64,000 bases of DNA from Thermus tenuipuniceus (GTDB lineage: Bacteria; Deinococcota; Deinococci; Deinococcales; Thermaceae). This document shows positions 62,022 through 64,000 of this stretch, in pieces. The translations under genes and the position numbers were made by a program. Below the pieces are notes generated by a model. The model did no database searches and was not told where the DNA came from. It saw only the letters and a list, made by a program, of their open reading frames with translations. The stretch spans positions 23,733-87,732 of the forward strand of contig NZ_PRDA01000007.1 in NCBI RefSeq assembly GCF_002964845.1, given 5' to 3'. Positions within the stretch are counted from its first letter, which is position 1, and each line of letters starts with the position of its first letter.

Positions 62022-62795
62022 ATGGTGCCGGGAGCCAAGAAAAGGCCGGTACAGGAGTTTCTCAACGTCCTGGTCTTCCGCCCCTTGGCCCACCTGGTGG
62101 TCCTCCTTCTGTACCGCACCCGCGTTAGGCCTCACCACCTGGTCCTCTTCCACACGTTCTTGGTCCTGCTCGCCGCCAGGTTGATCCATCTGGGCCAGGA
62201 TGTGCCCGCAGCCTTTCTTCTCCAGCTAAAAACCGTTTTGGACAACGCCGATGGCCAGCTGGCGCGCCTCAGGGGGGAGGTCACGGAGCTCGGGCGGTAC
62301 CTGGATACGGAGCTGGACCTTTTGGGGAACCTCCTCCTCTTCCTGGCCCTGGGGGCGCGCACCGGGGCCTGGGAGCTGGCCTTTGCAGGCTTCTTGGTTT
62401 TCACCCTGGTCCAGTCCTACGACTTCAACCTGGAGAGGCTTTACCGGGAAGCCCGGGGCCTTCCCCTGCCCCCCGAGGAACGGGATCCCCCCACTTTGCT
62501 TCTCGCCTTCCTGCGGGGGGTGTACCGCTTCCTCTTCCTCCCCCAGGACCGGGGCATAAGGGCCCTGGAGGGCTTTGTGCTCCGACGTTTTCGCCTTGTT
62601 CCCGAGCGCTTTTGGGACGAATGGGCTTTGGCGGGGGTGGTGAACCTGGGCCTCACCACCCAGCTTTTCTTCCTGGGGGTCTTTTTGCTTTTCCAAAGCC
62701 CTGAGGCCTATCTCACCTTCGTGCTCCTTCAGGCCCTGTATCTTGTCCTTTGGTATCTATGGAGAATCCTCCGCGCCATCCCGTCCCCACGGTAG
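62022..62795 (+). CDS. CDP-alcohol phosphatidyltransferase family protein
   Basis: An integral membrane enzyme that joins a CDP-activated group to an alcohol. The signature D-x2-DG-x2-AR-x8-G-x3-D-x3-D is complete in VLDNADGQLARLRGEVTELG followed by RYLDTELD. There are about six hydrophobic segments in 257 residues. The alcohol substrate cannot be read; candidates are glycerol phosphate, inositol phosphate or a sugar alcohol. It starts two bases after cmk. Confidence 0.88.
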   Translation: MVPGAKKRPVQEFLNVLVFRPLAHLVVLLLYRTRVRPHHLVLFHTFLVLLAARLIHLGQDVPAAFLLQLKTVLDNADGQLARLRGEVTELGRYLDTELDLLGNLLLFLALGARTGAWELAFAGFLVFTLVQSYDFNLERLYREARGLPLPPEERDPPTLLLAFLRGVYRFLFLPQDRGIRALEGFVLRRFRLVPERFWDEWALAGVVNLGLTTQLFFLGVFLLFQSPEAYLTFVLLQALYLVLWYLWRILRAIPSPR

Positions 62796-63178
62796 GGGCC
62801 CTGGTGGAACAAGGGGGCCGGGTGCTTCTGGTGCGCACCCCGAAGTGGCGGGGGCTATGGGGGGTGCCCGGGGGGAAGGTGGAGTGGGGGGAAAGCCTCG
62901 AGGGGGCCTTAAGGCGGGAGTTCCGGGAGGAGGTGGGCCTTGACCTTAGGGAGGTGCGCTTCGCCCTGGTGCAGGAGGCCATCTTCAGCCCGGAGTTCTA
63001 CAAGCCCACCCACATGCTCCTCTTCAACTACTTTGCCCAAGGGGAAGGGGAGGTGCGGCCGGGCGAGGAGATTCTGGAGTGGGCCTGGGTAAGGCCGGAA
63101 GAGGGCTTTTCCTTTCCGCTAAATAGCTTCACCCGGGTTTTGCTGGAAACCTACCTGGTGGCAAAAGGGGAGAGATGA
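62759..63178 (+). CDS. Nudix hydrolase
   Basis: The 139 residues have a full Nudix box, GGKVEWGESLEGALRREFRE followed by EVGL. It hydrolyses a nucleoside diphosphate linked to some group; the length and LLVRTPKWRGLWGVPGG suit the ADP-sugar or 8-oxo-dGTP classes. ATG 62759 overlaps the end of the upstream gene by 37 bases. Overlaps the next start as well. Confidence 0.92.
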   Translation: MENPPRHPVPTVGALVEQGGRVLLVRTPKWRGLWGVPGGKVEWGESLEGALRREFREEVGLDLREVRFALVQEAIFSPEFYKPTHMLLFNYFAQGEGEVRPGEEILEWAWVRPEEGFSFPLNSFTRVLLETYLVAKGER

Positions 63179-63879
63179 GGGTCGCCTTGGTTACGGGAAG
63201 CGCCAAGGGCATTGGCCGGGCCATCCTCCTGGCCCTGGCCAAGGAGGGTTTTCACGTGGCGGTGCACTACCGCACCTCGGAGGGCCTGGCGGAGGCCACC
63301 CGCCTCGAGGCGGAGGCCTCGGGAGTTAAGGCCATCAAGGTGCGGGCTGACCTCACCCGGGAGGAGGAGGTCTTGGCCCTGGTGGAGGAGGTGCGCTACC
63401 ACCTGGGGGGGATCGGCGTCTTGGTGAACAACGTGGGGGATTACCTCTATAAGCCTATAGAGGAGGTGAGCCTCGAGGAGTGGCGCTGGATTTTGGACTC
63501 CAACCTCACCAGCACCTTCCTCCTCACCCAGAGGGTCCTTCCCCTCATGGTGGCCCAGGGGTATGGGCGCATCGTGAACCTGGGCTACGCCGGGGCCCAT
63601 AACCTCCTTTCCCGGCCCCACATCACCCCCTACGCCATCGCCAAGACCGGGGTGATTCTCTACACCAAGGCCATCGCCAAGCGGTTTGCAGGGGCGGGGA
63701 TCACCGCCAACGTGGTGGCCCCGGGGGTGGCGGAAAACTCCATATCCCAGCCCCTTCAGGAGATCCCCATGGCCCGTCTGGCCTTGCTCGAGGAGATCGC
63801 CCGGGCGGTGCTCTTCTTCGTGCGGGAGCCCTACGTGACCGGGCAGGTCCTCGAGGTGGCGGGAGGGTGGAATCTCTAG
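63175..63879 (+). CDS. Short-chain dehydrogenase/reductase with altered catalytic serine
   Basis: The 234 residues are a classical-size SDR: VALVTGSAKGIGRAILLALA (dinucleotide site), LVNNVGDYL, and TPYAIAKTGV with the Tyr and Lys. The segment that normally carries the catalytic Ser, GRIVN-I/V-SS, reads GRIVNLGYAGAH, so a Tyr or Gly occupies that place. A nearby Ser (NLLSRPH) may compensate. The C-terminus YVTGQVLEVAGGWNL is FabG-like. Substrate unknown. ATG 63175 overlaps the Nudix stop by four bases. Confidence 0.9.
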   Translation: MRVALVTGSAKGIGRAILLALAKEGFHVAVHYRTSEGLAEATRLEAEASGVKAIKVRADLTREEEVLALVEEVRYHLGGIGVLVNNVGDYLYKPIEEVSLEEWRWILDSNLTSTFLLTQRVLPLMVAQGYGRIVNLGYAGAHNLLSRPHITPYAIAKTGVILYTKAIAKRFAGAGITANVVAPGVAENSISQPLQEIPMARLALLEEIARAVLFFVREPYVTGQVLEVAGGWNL

Positions 63880-63884
63880 GACCC

Positions 63885-63912
63885 CCCCAGCCTGGCGAAG
63901 GCCGGGGTGGGG
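63885..63912 (+). terminator. Hairpin after the aroA operon
   Basis: CCTGGC-GAAG-GCCGGG (63891-63906, one G-T pair) with CCCC and GGGG flanks. It lies six bases after the SDR stop and resembles the hairpins after ftsH and the clpB operon. The remaining 88 bases contain GAGGCTGTCGTAAAAGTC (about 63942-63959), which looks like an insertion-sequence end, but too little remains to judge. Confidence 0.45.
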
Positions 63913-64000
63913 ACCCTTGAGGAACAGCTCTTCGGGTCTAAGAGGCTGTCGTAAAAGTCTTGTATCCTTGAAGGGTGCAGAGGACACGCACATCTTACCC

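Overview
The window is a chromosome segment from a Thermus species. The base composition is about two thirds G+C with codons ending in G or C. The proteins recognised are the Thermus forms: a T. thermophilus-type homoisocitrate dehydrogenase, the DnaK cluster with the Thermus-specific DafA, the pilMNOWQ pilus operon and a NapA antiporter. The gene order and residues differ enough from T. thermophilus as I remember it that I would not name a species.

Layout. 1-466 is the 5' part of homoserine kinase. 480-2590 is a lower-GC accessory islet: a cysteine-rich small protein, a small membrane protein, a decayed insertion sequence with 25-bp terminal inverted repeats, and two paralogous small membrane proteins. 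2.6-9.0 kb holds housekeeping genes (nnr, a sirtuin, der, an acyltransferase, acpS, rsmF). 9.0-12.4 kb is aroC-aroK-aroB running into a VapBC-type toxin-antitoxin pair. 12.5-18.1 kb is pilM-N-O-W-Q. 18.3-21.3 kb has homoisocitrate dehydrogenase, a DUF5317-type protein and an HD-GYP phosphodiesterase. 21.4-22.2 kb is a small-RNA-scale region: a 29-residue peptide gene with its own promoter and terminator, a structured or decayed stretch, and tRNA-Phe and tRNA-Asp. 22.2-28.3 kb has coaX-osmC, a cell-wall amidase, a Ser/Thr kinase with a secreted partner, and a patatin-lepB pair. 28.3-31.0 kb is the lutABC lactate-oxidation operon, followed by gltB and a protoglobin. 36.4-42.6 kb has dnaB, a lytic transglycosylase lipoprotein, and an envelope operon (SDH-type protease, rhomboid, CBS protein, NapA).

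42.7-53.8 kb is a stress supercluster on the minus strand: dnaK-grpE-dnaJ-dafA, then clpB from its own strong promoter, followed by a ferritin-like protein, an eRF1-like (baeRF) protein, Hsp20 and a phosphoesterase-fold protein that lacks its metal ligands. ftsH is divergent from dnaK. 54.0-60.0 kb has HU, plsC, endonuclease V, an SIS isomerase, manA and a large STAND/BTAD regulator. 60.1-63.9 kb is aroA-cmk-CDP-alcohol transferase-Nudix-SDR. The last 100 bases may be the edge of another insertion sequence.

Four themes repay attention. First, the clpB operon appears to be a proteostasis unit joining disaggregation, holdase activity and putative ribosome rescue under one inverted-repeat operator. 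Second, many genes look leaderless, with a -10 hexamer ending 6-8 bases before the start codon. Third, the palindrome CCTCGAGG is strikingly over-represented. Fourth, the der leader can form two mutually exclusive hairpins. All functional statements are from reading the sequence and family knowledge; no database search was run.
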